This document shows, in pieces, positions 38,918 through 48,323 of a stretch of DNA of 59,663 nucleotides (positions within the stretch are counted from its first letter, which is position 1; every line of letters starts with the position of its first letter). The stretch lies in the NCBI GenBank assembly GCA_030691385.1, contig JAUYEI010000111.1:1-59663 (forward strand), in the 5' to 3' direction. The notes beneath the pieces were generated by a model, which saw nothing but the letters and a program-made list of their open reading frames with translations, was not told where the DNA came from and searched no databases. This DNA is from Azonexus sp. Its GTDB lineage: Bacteria > Pseudomonadota > Gammaproteobacteria > Burkholderiales > Rhodocyclaceae. Both the position numbers and the translations under genes were made by a program.

Positions 38918-39985
38918 TCACTTACGTAATAACCTGCTGTGTGAATGCACCGTCTCGACCAGGGCTGTAACGCTATCCGGCGGCGTGAATTGCGAAATGC
39001 CGTGGCCCAGGTTGAAAACGTGGCCGGTATTGGCCGGGCCGAAGCTGTCGAGCACTTTTTTCGCTTCGGCAGCGACGATTTCCGGCTGCGCGAACAACAC
39101 ATTCGGATCGAGATTGCCCTGGAGCGCCACCTTGTCGCCAACGCGACGACGCGCCTCACCGATGTCGATGGTCCAGTCGAGGCCGACCGCATCGCAACCG
39201 ATGTCGGCGATCTTTTCGAGCCACAGGCCGCCGTTCTTGGTGAACACGATGCTCGGAATACGCTGGCCGTCTTTTTCCTTTTTCAGGCCGGCCACAATGC
39301 GGCGCATGTATTGCAAGGAAAACTCTTCGTAAGCCGCGTTGGACAGCGAACCGCCCCAGGTGTCGAAAATCATCACGGCCTGGGCGCCACAATCGATCTG
39401 GGCATTCAGGTAGGCAATCACGGAATCTGCCGTCACCGACAGGATGCGGTGCAGCAGGTCCGGGCGGTTGTAGAGCATGCCCTTGATGTTGCGGAAATCG
39501 CTCGAGCCCTCGCCTTCGACCATGTAACAGGCCAGCGTGTAGGGGCTGCCGGAGAAGCCGATGAGCGGCACCGAGTTATCCAGAGCGCGGCGAATTTCCG
39601 AAACGGCATCCATGACGTAACCGAGATGCTCGTAGGGATCCGGTGCTGTCAGATTGTTGATGGCCCACTCTTCGCGCAGCGGACGCTCGAATTTCGGGCC
39701 CTCGCCTTCGGCGAAGTAGAGGCCGAGGCCCATGGCATCCGGCACCGTCAGAATGTCGGAAAACAGGATGGCGGCGTCGAGGTCGTAACGGGCCAGCGGC
39801 TGCAGCGTCACCTCGCAGGCCATGCTCGGGGACTTGCACAGGTTCAGGAAGTTGCCAGCCCGTTTGCGGGTTTCGCAATATTCAGGCAGGTAGCGCCCGG
39901 CCTGGCGCATCAGCCACAGCGGGGTGTATTCGGTCGGCTCTTTAAGAAGGGCGCGCAGGAAAGTATCGTTCTTGGGTCGGCTCAC
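38918..39985 (-). CDS. hemE: Uroporphyrinogen decarboxylase
   Basis: Cytoplasmic heme-pathway enzyme that decarboxylates uroporphyrinogen III to coproporphyrinogen III; 355 residues, the usual length. Substrate-site motifs are [15 protein letters not shown] (~22-36), with the conserved Arg residues, [14 protein letters not shown] (~83-96), [16 protein letters not shown] (~150-165) and [10 protein letters not shown] near the C-terminus. It starts at GTG 39985. It is transcribed towards priA but well separated from it. Confidence 0.96.
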   Translation of the reverse strand: MSRPKNDTFLRALLKEPTEYTPLWLMRQAGRYLPEYCETRKRAGNFLNLCKSPSMACEVTLQPLARYDLDAAILFSDILTVPDAMGLGLYFAEGEGPKFERPLREEWAINNLTAPDPYEHLGYVMDAVSEIRRALDNSVPLIGFSGSPYTLACYMVEGEGSSDFRNIKGMLYNRPDLLHRILSVTADSVIAYLNAQIDCGAQAVMIFDTWGGSLSNAAYEEFSLQYMRRIVAGLKKEKDGQRIPSIVFTKNGGLWLEKIADIGCDAVGLDWTIDIGEARRRVGDKVALQGNLDPNVLFAQPEIVAAEAKKVLDSFGPANTGHVFNLGHGISQFTPPDSVTALVETVHSHSRLLRK

Positions 39986-40042
39986 GTCGGACTCCGCCAG
40001 AAAATCGGAAAGGCGGAATTATCCGCCTTTCCGGGGCGCAGG

Positions 40043-41497
40043 TCACTTACGCCAGAAGGCGGGGGTCAGAACGACCAGCAACGTGAATATTTCAAGCCGG
40101 CCGAGCAGCATCGCAAAGATGCAGATCCAGGTCTGGAAGTCTTCGAGTACGGCATAGGTTGTCGAAGGACCAACCACGCCAAGGCCAGGCCCGGTGTTGT
40201 TGATACTGGCAACGATGGCCGTGAAGGCGGACACGATATCGAGTCCGGTAAAGGCAAGAAGCAAGGTCAGCGAGACAATGCTGACCATGTACATGAAGGC
40301 GAATGAGAGCACCGCGAACAGGATGGGCTGCGGTGCCGTCTGGCCACCAATTCTGATGTTGTACACCGCATTCGGATGCATGGCACGCACCAGCTCACGA
40401 TAGACCTGCTTGTAAAGCAGGATCGCCCGCATCATCTTGATGCCGCCCCCGGTCGACCCCGCGCTGGTAGCAAAACTGGACAGGAAAAGCATCCATAGTG
40501 GCGCGAAGATCGGCCATAACGCAAAGTCAACGCTGGCGTAACCCGTTGTTGTCGCAATCGAGATGACATTGAAAGCCGAATGGCGAAACGCTGTATCAAG
40601 ATCGGGGTAAGCGCCATCTTTCCAGATATAGAGCGCGACAACCAGGATACTGACAGCACAGACTCCGATGAACCAAGCAGCTTCCGGATCACGTAGATAG
40701 GGCCGCAAGGAGCGGCCGCTAACGGCCAGAAACAGCGTTCCGAAATTCATGCCGGCAAATAGCATGAAAACAATCGCCACCATCTCGATGGCTGGCGAGT
40801 CGAAATAGCCGAAACTGGCGTCGTGCGTCGAAAAACCGCCCAGCCCCATGGTCGAAAATCCGTGACAGATGGCATCGAACCAGGTCATGCCGGCCCACCG
40901 GTACCCGAGAATGCAGGCAATCGAGACACCGAAGTAAACCAGCCACAAGCCTTTTGCCGTTTCGGCAATGCGCGGCGTCATTTTGGAGTCCTTCATCGGC
41001 CCCGGCGTTTCTGCCTTGAACATCTGCCGGCCACCGATACCGAGCAACGGCAGGATGGCGATGGCCAGCACGATCAGCCCCATGCCACCAACCCAGACCA
41101 GCTGGTGGCGCCACAGGTTGATCGACATGGGCAGGGTGTCCAGATTGGACAAGACCGTCGAACCGGTGGTGGTCAACCCGGAAACCGCCTCGAAATAAGC
41201 ATCAGTATGGCTGATACCAAGCTGCAGCATGAGCGGAATTGCGGCGAAGGCCGGCAGCACCGACCAGACCAGAACGACCATCAGAAAGCCGTCGCGGATA
41301 TTCAATTCGCGTTTGCAGCGGCGATAGCGATACCAGAGAAAGGCGCCGCACAGCATGGTCAGCGCAAAGGCTTCGTCGTAGGCCGTCTGCGCACCGTCGT
41401 CGGTGGCATAGGACAGAATGAGAGGCGCCAGCATGGTCAGACCGAAGAGCATGATGATCATGCCCAGGGCGCGATAAACAGGGGCAAAACGTGTCAC
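40043..41497 (-). CDS. trkH: Trk potassium uptake channel subunit
   Basis: K+-translocating membrane subunit, 484 residues with about ten helices and four selectivity P-loops. The loops can be seen from the repeated glycine motifs: SGLTTTGSTVL, HGFSTMGLGGFSTHD, IATTTGYASVD and IVASINNTGPGLG. Start is GTG 41497. It follows trkA with a 10-base gap and is the last gene of the rsmB-ntrYX-trkAH run. TrkA should gate it. Confidence 0.95.
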   Translation of the reverse strand: MTRFAPVYRALGMIIMLFGLTMLAPLILSYATDDGAQTAYDEAFALTMLCGAFLWYRYRRCKRELNIRDGFLMVVLVWSVLPAFAAIPLMLQLGISHTDAYFEAVSGLTTTGSTVLSNLDTLPMSINLWRHQLVWVGGMGLIVLAIAILPLLGIGGRQMFKAETPGPMKDSKMTPRIAETAKGLWLVYFGVSIACILGYRWAGMTWFDAICHGFSTMGLGGFSTHDASFGYFDSPAIEMVAIVFMLFAGMNFGTLFLAVSGRSLRPYLRDPEAAWFIGVCAVSILVVALYIWKDGAYPDLDTAFRHSAFNVISIATTTGYASVDFALWPIFAPLWMLFLSSFATSAGSTGGGIKMMRAILLYKQVYRELVRAMHPNAVYNIRIGGQTAPQPILFAVLSFAFMYMVSIVSLTLLLAFTGLDIVSAFTAIVASINNTGPGLGVVGPSTTYAVLEDFQTWICIFAMLLGRLEIFTLLVVLTPAFWRK

Positions 41498-41507
41498 GGT
41501 CTACCCC

Positions 41508-42941
41508 TTAGAAGAAGTGAAAACTGACCTGGAAGAGCTTTTCAACCTTCTTGACCAGCTTCTTGCGCGTGCAGAAGACGATCACGTGGTCTTCCGGCTC
41601 GATCACCGTGTCGTGGTGCGCGATGACCACCTCGCCGTGACGGGTGATCGAAGTCCAGTCGTCAGTCTGACCGACCACCACAGCCTTGTCGAAATTGCGC
41701 ACCAGCGCGGCGACCGTGACGCCATGCGGCCAGTCGATCTGGTCGATACGCTTGCCGACGATCTGCGACGTCTTGGCATCGCCGTGGGCGACCAGTTCCA
41801 GCGCTTCGGCCGCACCACGGCGCAGCGAATGAACCTCCGCCACGTCGCCGTGCCGGACATGGGCCAGCAAGGCACCAATCGACACCTGGGCCGGCGAAAT
41901 ACCGATGTCGATCGGCCCACCCTCGATCATTTCGGCATAGGCACGACGGTTGATCAGGGCGACAACACGCTGCGAACCAAGCCGCTTGGCCAGACTGCCG
42001 GCCATGATGTTGTCTTCGTCGTCGTTGGTCACGGCGAGAAAAAGGTCCATCTCGGCGATGTTTTCCCGCTCCAGCAGTTCCTCGTCGGTCGCGTCGCCGA
42101 GCAGGACAAGGGTGTTGTCCAGTTCATTGGCGATCAATTCGGCACGTTCCTTGCGGCCTTCGATCAGCTTGATTTCGTAGCGCTTCTCCAGCGACTTGGC
42201 CAGACGCAAGCCAATGTTGCCACCGCCCGCAATCATGATTCGCTCGACTGGTTTCATCATCCGCCGAAGCTGGCGCAGGACCGGCCGGATGTGCTCGGCA
42301 GCCGCCAGCAGGAAGACTTCGTCGCCGGCCTCGACGACCGTATTCCCCTCCGGGAAAACCGCCTGGTCACGGCGAAAAATGGCGGCGATCCGGGCATCCA
42401 TGTCGGGCGGCAGGAACTCCCGCATCTGCTTGATCTGCTTGCCGACCAGCAACCCGCCCTCGTAGGCGCGCACGGCCACCAGACTGACCCGGCCCTTGGC
42501 AAAATTAAGCACCTGCAGCGCTTCCGGGAACTCGATCAGACGACGGATGTAGTCGGTAATCACCTGCTCCGGACAAAGTGCGAAATCCACCGCGAAATTT
42601 TCGGGTGACAGCAGGCTCTCATCCTCGAGAAAGTCGCGCGAACGCAGACGGGCAATCCGCGTCGGCACATTGAAGACGCTGTGCGCCAGTTTGCAGGCCA
42701 CCAGATTGGACTGGTCACTCTGGGTCACCGCGATGACCATGTCGGCGTCTTCCGCACCAGCTTCGCGTAGCGCCGACGGCGTCGCTGCGTTGCCGACCAC
42801 CGTGCGCAGATCAAGCCGGTCCTGCAACAGGGCAAGCCGGGCCGCGTCATAATCGACAACCGTAATGTCGTTTTCTTCTGAAACCAGGCCTTCGGCAACG
42901 CTGGCACCAACCTGCCCGGCACCGAGAATGATGACTTTCAT
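41508..42941 (-). CDS. trkA: Trk potassium uptake regulatory NAD-binding subunit
   Basis: Cytoplasmic peripheral regulator of TrkH; 477 residues. Two RCK units: Rossmann motif ILGAGQVGASVAEGL (4-18) with a TrkA-C domain after ~140, and a second one at IMIAGGGNIGLRLAKSL (~235) with its own TrkA-C domain after ~370. Acidic residues at strand ends (VVDYD, LIEGR) fit NAD(H) binding. It lies 23 bases downstream of ntrX, so cell redox/nitrogen signalling genes and K+ uptake share a transcript. Confidence 0.95.
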   Translation of the reverse strand: MKVIILGAGQVGASVAEGLVSEENDITVVDYDAARLALLQDRLDLRTVVGNAATPSALREAGAEDADMVIAVTQSDQSNLVACKLAHSVFNVPTRIARLRSRDFLEDESLLSPENFAVDFALCPEQVITDYIRRLIEFPEALQVLNFAKGRVSLVAVRAYEGGLLVGKQIKQMREFLPPDMDARIAAIFRRDQAVFPEGNTVVEAGDEVFLLAAAEHIRPVLRQLRRMMKPVERIMIAGGGNIGLRLAKSLEKRYEIKLIEGRKERAELIANELDNTLVLLGDATDEELLERENIAEMDLFLAVTNDDEDNIMAGSLAKRLGSQRVVALINRRAYAEMIEGGPIDIGISPAQVSIGALLAHVRHGDVAEVHSLRRGAAEALELVAHGDAKTSQIVGKRIDQIDWPHGVTVAALVRNFDKAVVVGQTDDWTSITRHGEVVIAHHDTVIEPEDHVIVFCTRKKLVKKVEKLFQVSFHFF

Positions 42942-42964
42942 GTCTCCCCCTTGTATCCGGGTAG

Positions 42965-44230
42965 TTATTCTTCGCTACGCTTGCCGAGCTTGACGTCCAG
43001 TTGCTTGAGTTTTCGATACAAATGCGTGCGCTCGAGCCCGGAACGATCAGCCAGCTTGGTCATGTTGCCACCTTCAAGACGCAGATGATGCTCGAAGTAC
43101 ATTTTTTCGAAAGCATCGCGCGCCTCGCGCAAGGGCTGATCGAAGAGCGGCAGCAACGAAAGCACTTCCGGGCTGCCACCGACGTCTGCCGGCATGACGC
43201 GGGCCACATCGTCGGCGCTGATCTCTTCTTCGAGGGAAGTGATCGCCAGATTGCGCACCAGTGCATAAAGGTCGTTCCAGCTTGATTCCGGGTTCGCTTT
43301 CCAGGGCAGGGTACGCAGTGCATTGAGCGCCCCGCTCGACAAGCGACGGGCCGGCACCTCGCCGCGCTCGACGAAATTGGTCAGCAACAGACTGGCGATT
43401 TCCGGCAACTCGTCGCCATGTCCGGCCAGCGAAGGCACGGCCACCCAGATTTCGCCGAGGCGGGCCAGCAGTTTGCTGTCCCAACCGGCTTCACTGAGCA
43501 CGCTGGCGCTGCTCACCGTGGCGGCGATCATTTGCAGATTGAGCTTTTCCAGACGGTCGACCGCAAAAGCCATGTTCATTTGCTGCATTTTGCCGAGCCC
43601 GGCCAAATCCGGCACGAACAGGATGCCGCCCGTCACCTTTTCGAGCATTTCCTGCGACAACGCACTGCTCACGCCGGATAGGTCGAGCCACGGCGCCCGC
43701 GGCGGTTGCAGGGTCCGGGCACAAATTTCGGCCATGCCGCCATTGGCGCCCTTGATCAGCAAAATGGGCGACTTGGCCGCCGCCTGCTCGAGACGCCGCT
43801 TGAATTCCTTGACGAAAGCAAGACGACTGAACGCCTCCAGCGTCAGCGCCAGACGCGCCGGCGGCTTGTCGTGCTTGAGGGCTTTCTGGACCGTGGACAG
43901 CAGTTTTTGCAGTGCGATGGGCTTTTCGAGGAAATCGAAGGCACCAAAGCGCGTCGCCTCGACCGCCGTGTCGATCGTGCCATGCCCGGACATCATGACG
44001 ACCGGCATGTTGAGATGCCCGGCCGCATGCCACTCCTTGAGCAAGGTGATGCCATCGGTGTCGGGCATCCAGATGTCGAGCAAGACCAGATCAGGGCGCA
44101 ACTCGTTACGAATCTGACGAGCTGCCGTCGCATTTTCGGCGACACGGACGTCGTAGCCTTCGTCGATCAGGATTTCCGACAACAGTTCGCGTATGCCGAC
44201 TTCGTCATCAACGACCAGAATGATTGCCAT
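42965..44230 (-). CDS. ntrX: NtrX-type response regulator with degenerate AAA+ domain
   Basis: Response regulator paired with NtrY, 421 residues. The receiver domain is intact (D8-D9, phospho-acceptor Asp52 in DLVLLDIWMPD, Lys in EKPIAL). The central AAA+ region can be followed (GGILFVPDLAGLGKMQQ aligns with the NGGTLFLDE segment of NtrC proteins). However, Walker A is lost (IKGANGGMAEI) and the GAFTGA loop is absent, so it should neither hydrolyse ATP nor remodel sigma-54. A C-terminal Fis-type helix-turn-helix (NMTKLADRSGLERTHLYRKLKQL) remains. Start overlaps ntrY by 23 bases. Confidence 0.9.
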   Translation of the reverse strand: MAIILVVDDEVGIRELLSEILIDEGYDVRVAENATAARQIRNELRPDLVLLDIWMPDTDGITLLKEWHAAGHLNMPVVMMSGHGTIDTAVEATRFGAFDFLEKPIALQKLLSTVQKALKHDKPPARLALTLEAFSRLAFVKEFKRRLEQAAAKSPILLIKGANGGMAEICARTLQPPRAPWLDLSGVSSALSQEMLEKVTGGILFVPDLAGLGKMQQMNMAFAVDRLEKLNLQMIAATVSSASVLSEAGWDSKLLARLGEIWVAVPSLAGHGDELPEIASLLLTNFVERGEVPARRLSSGALNALRTLPWKANPESSWNDLYALVRNLAITSLEEEISADDVARVMPADVGGSPEVLSLLPLFDQPLREARDAFEKMYFEHHLRLEGGNMTKLADRSGLERTHLYRKLKQLDVKLGKRSEE

Positions 44231-46364
44231 TTTTGGCTTCCTCCACTTTCACCAGGGGCAGGCGAATATCGATCCGTGCGCCGCCCTCGGGTGCATTGCT
44301 TATTTCGATGGTACCCAAGTGTTCTTCGACAATTTTTTTGACAATGGGCAAGCCGAGGCCGGTGCCACGGGCCTTGGTCGTGACATAGGGTTCGAATATG
44401 CGCGGCAACAGCTCGACCGGAAAGCCGGGGCCGTTGTCGGCAATCGTCAGGCTGGCTTGACGGCCAACTACTTCAGTCTGGATCAGGATGCGCGTTTCGT
44501 CTCGACCTTCCAGCGCATCTTCAGCATTGCGCAGCAGGTTATGGATGATCTGCCGCAATTGCGTGGCGTCGCCGAGAATCGGCGGCAAATCGGTGGCCAG
44601 CCGGGCTTCGATGCTTGCCGATGAACTTTCGTAGAGTCCCAGCACTTCGCCGATCAGCTCGTTCAAGTCAAGCTCGGCCACTTCCGGCGCCGGCATCCGG
44701 GCGTAATCGCGGAAATCATCGACCATGCGCTTCATGGCCTGGACCTGGTTGATGATGGTCTGCGTGCCACGCGCCAGCATGTCGGCATCGCCATTGGACA
44801 ACTTGTCGGCCAGCTTGAACTGCAGACGCTCGGCCGATAGCTGGATCGGCGTCAGTGGATTCTTGATTTCGTGGGCCAGACGACGCGCCACTTCGCCCCA
44901 GGCGGCGCTGCGCTGGGCGGCGATCAGGCGCGTGACATCGTCGAAAACCACCACATCGCCACCGCCGCTCGCCTCGGGCAGGCGCGAACCGCGCAGCAGC
45001 AGCACCTGCGGCATGCCATTCGGGCGTTCCATTTCGAGCTGGGCTTGCCACTCGGCTTCTTCGGTACCGGAAAAATGCTCGCGAATGAAGGTGCCGAGCG
45101 CCTGCTGGTGCGGCCAATCCTCGGCGGCAGAACCAACCAGGCCCATGAAGTCGTCGTTCAAAATGGTCAGGGCACCCTCGTTGACGGTACGCAGGACGAA
45201 ATGGCGGTCGAAAACCAGCACGCCGGTGGACAAGTTGGCGAGGATGGATTCGAGATAGCCGCGCGCCGATTCAAGTTCGGCCCGATGGCGCTCGGTTTCG
45301 CGGCGGGCATCGTTAAGCTGACGGGTCATCCGGTTGAAGGACTGGGTCAGGACACCGAGTTCATCGCCGCTGTAGATCGCCTGGCGCGGCGAGAAGTCGC
45401 CCTGCGCCACGGCCTGCGTGCCTTCGGCCAGGATATAGAGCGGCGCAGCCAGCCGGCGGGCCATGACGTAGGCCAGGGCAAAGGCGCCGAATAGCGCGAC
45501 GAGCACGGTCAGCGTCAGCGTCAGCGCATAGATCCGGGTCAGGCCTTCGCGGGCCAGTTGCAATTCCTGATAGTCGCGGTAAACCCCCTGCACGGCATCG
45601 GCGTCATGCGCCAGCCCCGATGGCACAGGCTGGGTCAGTTGCAGGATGCGTGGTTCCTCGAACATGCCCCGGGCGCTGACCGGCACCAGCACACGCAGGT
45701 AGAGCTTGCCGCCATCGCCTTCGATGGTACTCACCATCTGCGTGCTACGCGCCTGCTTCAACTGCGACTGGCTGGGCAAATCGGGTAGGAGACTGGACAG
45801 TTCAGTGGTCGCGCTCGACAGCAATTGGCCGCCGACCGAGAAGAGCGCCACCGACTGGACGCCCTTTTCTTCACGCAGGCGCAACAGGGCGGAGCGGCGC
45901 GATGACTCCTGGATGTCCGAGAGCTCGGCCGCCACACTGCGCGCTTTCTCGCCGAGATCAAGCAGCAGGGAGTCGAGGGCCGAGCGGCCAAGCTGCAGAC
46001 CGGATTCAAGGGCCTTCTCGACGCGCACATCGAACCAGCTTTCGATGGACCTGGTGACGAACTGGACCGAAACGCCATAGACCAGCGCCCCGGGCAACAC
46101 GGCGATGACGCCAAACATCAGCATCAGGCGGAGCTTGAGCCGGGCACCGAAAACCTGGGCCTGATAATCGCGCCACAAGGTGCGCAACTGCCAGCCGACC
46201 AGCCCGAGCATGCCAAGCGCCAGCACCACATTAAGGGCGATGAGCAGCGGATAGTTGCGCGAGAAAAGCACGGTATCCGCCGCCGTGGACATCAGCAGCA
46301 GGAACCACAGGATGCCGCCGATGGCTGCCGCGAACGCCCCGCCGGCCGCGATGATACGTTTCAC
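44208..46364 (-). CDS. ntrY: NtrY-type membrane sensor histidine kinase
   Basis: Sensor kinase of the NtrYX system, 718 residues. N-terminal membrane helices (~5-28, 40-60, 85-105 and ~280-300) surround a periplasmic domain of ~170 residues. Then come HAMP, a PAS-like domain (~375-480), HisKA with acceptor His in RRLAHEIKNPLTPIQLSAERLQ and HATPase_c (NLLRNAEDAL, ADNGPGFP, GTGLGLPIVKKI). GTG start at 46364, overlapping the DUF4390 stop by four bases. The system is linked in other proteobacteria to nitrogen and redox control. Confidence 0.94.
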   Translation of the reverse strand: MKRIIAAGGAFAAAIGGILWFLLLMSTAADTVLFSRNYPLLIALNVVLALGMLGLVGWQLRTLWRDYQAQVFGARLKLRLMLMFGVIAVLPGALVYGVSVQFVTRSIESWFDVRVEKALESGLQLGRSALDSLLLDLGEKARSVAAELSDIQESSRRSALLRLREEKGVQSVALFSVGGQLLSSATTELSSLLPDLPSQSQLKQARSTQMVSTIEGDGGKLYLRVLVPVSARGMFEEPRILQLTQPVPSGLAHDADAVQGVYRDYQELQLAREGLTRIYALTLTLTVLVALFGAFALAYVMARRLAAPLYILAEGTQAVAQGDFSPRQAIYSGDELGVLTQSFNRMTRQLNDARRETERHRAELESARGYLESILANLSTGVLVFDRHFVLRTVNEGALTILNDDFMGLVGSAAEDWPHQQALGTFIREHFSGTEEAEWQAQLEMERPNGMPQVLLLRGSRLPEASGGGDVVVFDDVTRLIAAQRSAAWGEVARRLAHEIKNPLTPIQLSAERLQFKLADKLSNGDADMLARGTQTIINQVQAMKRMVDDFRDYARMPAPEVAELDLNELIGEVLGLYESSSASIEARLATDLPPILGDATQLRQIIHNLLRNAEDALEGRDETRILIQTEVVGRQASLTIADNGPGFPVELLPRIFEPYVTTKARGTGLGLPIVKKIVEEHLGTIEISNAPEGGARIDIRLPLVKVEEAKNGNHSGR

Positions 46365-46972
46365 CTGGCCTCCGCCGGCGAGGCTGCCGGAAGCAGGTTG
46401 ACCGGCCAGGTCTTCCAGTCGGAAGCGAGGCTCCAGTCCCGGTTGCCGAGCGCGGATATCTGGAAGGGACGCGGCAACTGGGTGACGTCGAGGCGCAGGC
46501 GCAGCGATGCGGCATAGGCTTCGCCGGAACGGACCGCTTTGTCGTTCTTGTCGATGACGGTCCAGTTGCGTAGCCGGGACAGTACTTGCGTGGCCTCGGA
46601 CAAGCTCTGGAAGGACTGATGCAGGCCACCGGTCGTCAGCCGGTATTGCCGGGTCAGCGCGTGGTAGGACAGACGATAGGTCAGGCTGCGGCTGACCAGT
46701 TTTTCATCGAGCCAGTACCAACGCGCCCTGGCCAGCTCAAAATCAGCGACGAAATAAAGCACGACCCCCTTGGTCACCGCCTCTTCGAGGCGTGGATTGA
46801 GTTCGAACTTGAAATCGGCCGACAGGACATAGCCGTCTTCTCCGGCGGAAAGCAGGGGATCGGCAATGTCAATTTCTGCGGCCCACGCCAAAACCGGCAC
46901 GAAAACCAGCAACGCCAGCCATCGGCGCAGTTGGTCAAGCACGCTTTTCGAGCAGGCAGTAGAAAAAGCCAT
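46361..46972 (-). CDS. DUF4390-family protein
   Basis: A 203-residue exported protein of unknown function, regularly found between rsmB and ntrY in betaproteobacteria. A membrane/signal segment (LRRWLALLVFVPVLAWA, ~19-35) precedes a beta-rich domain with family segments LSADFKFELNPRLEEAVTKGVVLYFVADFEL and RYWWLDE-like RARWYWLDEKLVSRSLTYRLSYHALTRQYRL. The ATG at 46972 overlaps the end of rsmB by 38 bases. Its tight coupling to ntrY suggests a role in the sensor's envelope side. Confidence 0.83.
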   Translation of the reverse strand: MAFSTACSKSVLDQLRRWLALLVFVPVLAWAAEIDIADPLLSAGEDGYVLSADFKFELNPRLEEAVTKGVVLYFVADFELARARWYWLDEKLVSRSLTYRLSYHALTRQYRLTTGGLHQSFQSLSEATQVLSRLRNWTVIDKNDKAVRSGEAYAASLRLRLDVTQLPRPFQISALGNRDWSLASDWKTWPVNLLPAASPAEAR

Positions 46973-48194
46973 CGTGTTCAGCGGTCGGTAAGAGCTGTTC
47001 TTCGTGACAACGGTGAGCCTGCGGCTGGTAGGCCAGGAAGCGTCCGATCTGTCCGCCATTTTCGGCCGGAAAGACCGAGCAGGTCACATAGAGCAGCTTA
47101 CCGCCCGGCCGCACGACTTGCCACAAGGCATCGAGAATACACGCCTGCGCTTTGGCAAAACTGGCAATATCGGCCTCGCGGCGCAACCATTTGGCATCAG
47201 GATTGCGGCGCACGACGCCGCTCGCCGTACACGGCACGTCGGCGAGCACCGCATCGAAGGGGCGGCCGTCCCACCAGTTCGTCAGATTGGCGCAGTCGGC
47301 ATCCTGAATCTCGGCGCTCAGGCCGAGGCGCGACAAGGTTTCCGCCACACGCCGGCAGCGCGAAGGTTTCAGATCGAGCGCCAGCAGGTCGATTTCGCTG
47401 CGTTCGAGCAGGTGCGCCGTCTTGCCGCCGGGCGCCGCGCAGGCATCGAGCACGCGACTGCCCGGGGCCGGATCAAGCAGCGTGGCGGCCATTTGTGCCC
47501 CGGGGTCCTGCACTGAAACGAGACCATCGGCGAAACCCGGCAGCGCGTCGACCGGCACCGGCTTGTCGAGCGCCAGCCCACATTCGCCGACCGGCCGGGC
47601 AGAAATACCTTCCGCCGCCAGCTTCATGATGTAATCGTCGCGCGAAACGCGACGGGTATTGACGCGCAAGCCCATTGGCGGCGGCGCATTGCCGGCGGCA
47701 ACGATGGCCGGCCAGTCCTGCGCATAGGCGGCCTGCAACTGGGCCAGCCACCAGTCCGGGTGCATGGCTGAAGCGACGGGGTCGGCGGCGAATTCGGCGG
47801 TCAGCGCGACTTGCTGGCGCAGGAAGTTGCGCAACACGCCATTGACCAGCGCTTTGAAATTCCCGCCAGCCACCTCGCCGGCCGCCGAAACAGCCTGATC
47901 AACAACGGTATGCGCAGCATCCGGCCGGGTTTCGAGGCGATAGATGGCGACCAGTAACAGGGCGCGCACTTCGTCGCTGGCCAGCGGCTTCTGGAGCAGC
48001 CTGGACAGGAAGAAATCGCCGCGCCCATAGGCGCGCAGGCTGCCGTAGACGAGATCCTGGACGGCGGGGCGAGCTACCGGCTCGACACGGCCAAGCAGGC
48101 CTTCAGCCAGACTTTGCCCGCCGAAAACGGCGGTATCGATGCGGGACGCCTGCAACAAGGCGTAAGCGAGTGAATTGAGCGACAAACTGGACAT
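46935..48194 (-). CDS. rsmB: 16S rRNA m5C967 methyltransferase
   Basis: Methylates C967 of 16S rRNA with SAM; 419 residues. A NusB-like N-terminal RNA-binding domain (~1-135) is followed by the methyltransferase domain with SAM motif VLDACAAPGGKTAHLLE (~244-260), the DVPCTASGVVRRNPD loop with one catalytic Cys, and LLYVTCSVFPAENGGQ with the nucleophilic Cys. First gene of the run into ntrYX-trkAH. A family-2 repeat lies 14 bases in front of its start on the other side. Confidence 0.95.
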   Translation of the reverse strand: MSSLSLNSLAYALLQASRIDTAVFGGQSLAEGLLGRVEPVARPAVQDLVYGSLRAYGRGDFFLSRLLQKPLASDEVRALLLVAIYRLETRPDAAHTVVDQAVSAAGEVAGGNFKALVNGVLRNFLRQQVALTAEFAADPVASAMHPDWWLAQLQAAYAQDWPAIVAAGNAPPPMGLRVNTRRVSRDDYIMKLAAEGISARPVGECGLALDKPVPVDALPGFADGLVSVQDPGAQMAATLLDPAPGSRVLDACAAPGGKTAHLLERSEIDLLALDLKPSRCRRVAETLSRLGLSAEIQDADCANLTNWWDGRPFDAVLADVPCTASGVVRRNPDAKWLRREADIASFAKAQACILDALWQVVRPGGKLLYVTCSVFPAENGGQIGRFLAYQPQAHRCHEEQLLPTAEHDGFFYCLLEKRA

Positions 48195-48207
48195 AGGCGG
48201 CCATTAT

Positions 48208-48315
48208 CCTTGAAACCTCAGTTGACCGCTCATCCATGTCTGGTCTGCCGCGTGAATACGGGCTCCCATGCCTTCGATGCCATTCACCCCTTGGCTGACA
48301 GCGCTACGCGGCATA
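48208..48315 (+). repeat. MITE-like repeat, family 2, copy 2 (right end missing)
   Basis: Begins with the intact CCTTGAAACCTC (48208-48219) and follows copy 1 through CCCCTTGGCTGACAGCGC, then diverges. The second terminal repeat is absent. It lies between rsmB and the S1/P1 nuclease gene, in both their promoter regions. Extended ORFs that start in it (MKPQLTAHPCLVC...) are artefacts. Confidence 0.85.
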
Positions 48316-48323
48316 ATGACCGA

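Noticed and set aside
48210..48323. N-terminal extension of the S1/P1 nuclease from a start inside the repeat
   Set aside because: The extension is wholly repeat-encoded and would bury the clear signal peptide that begins at 48324.
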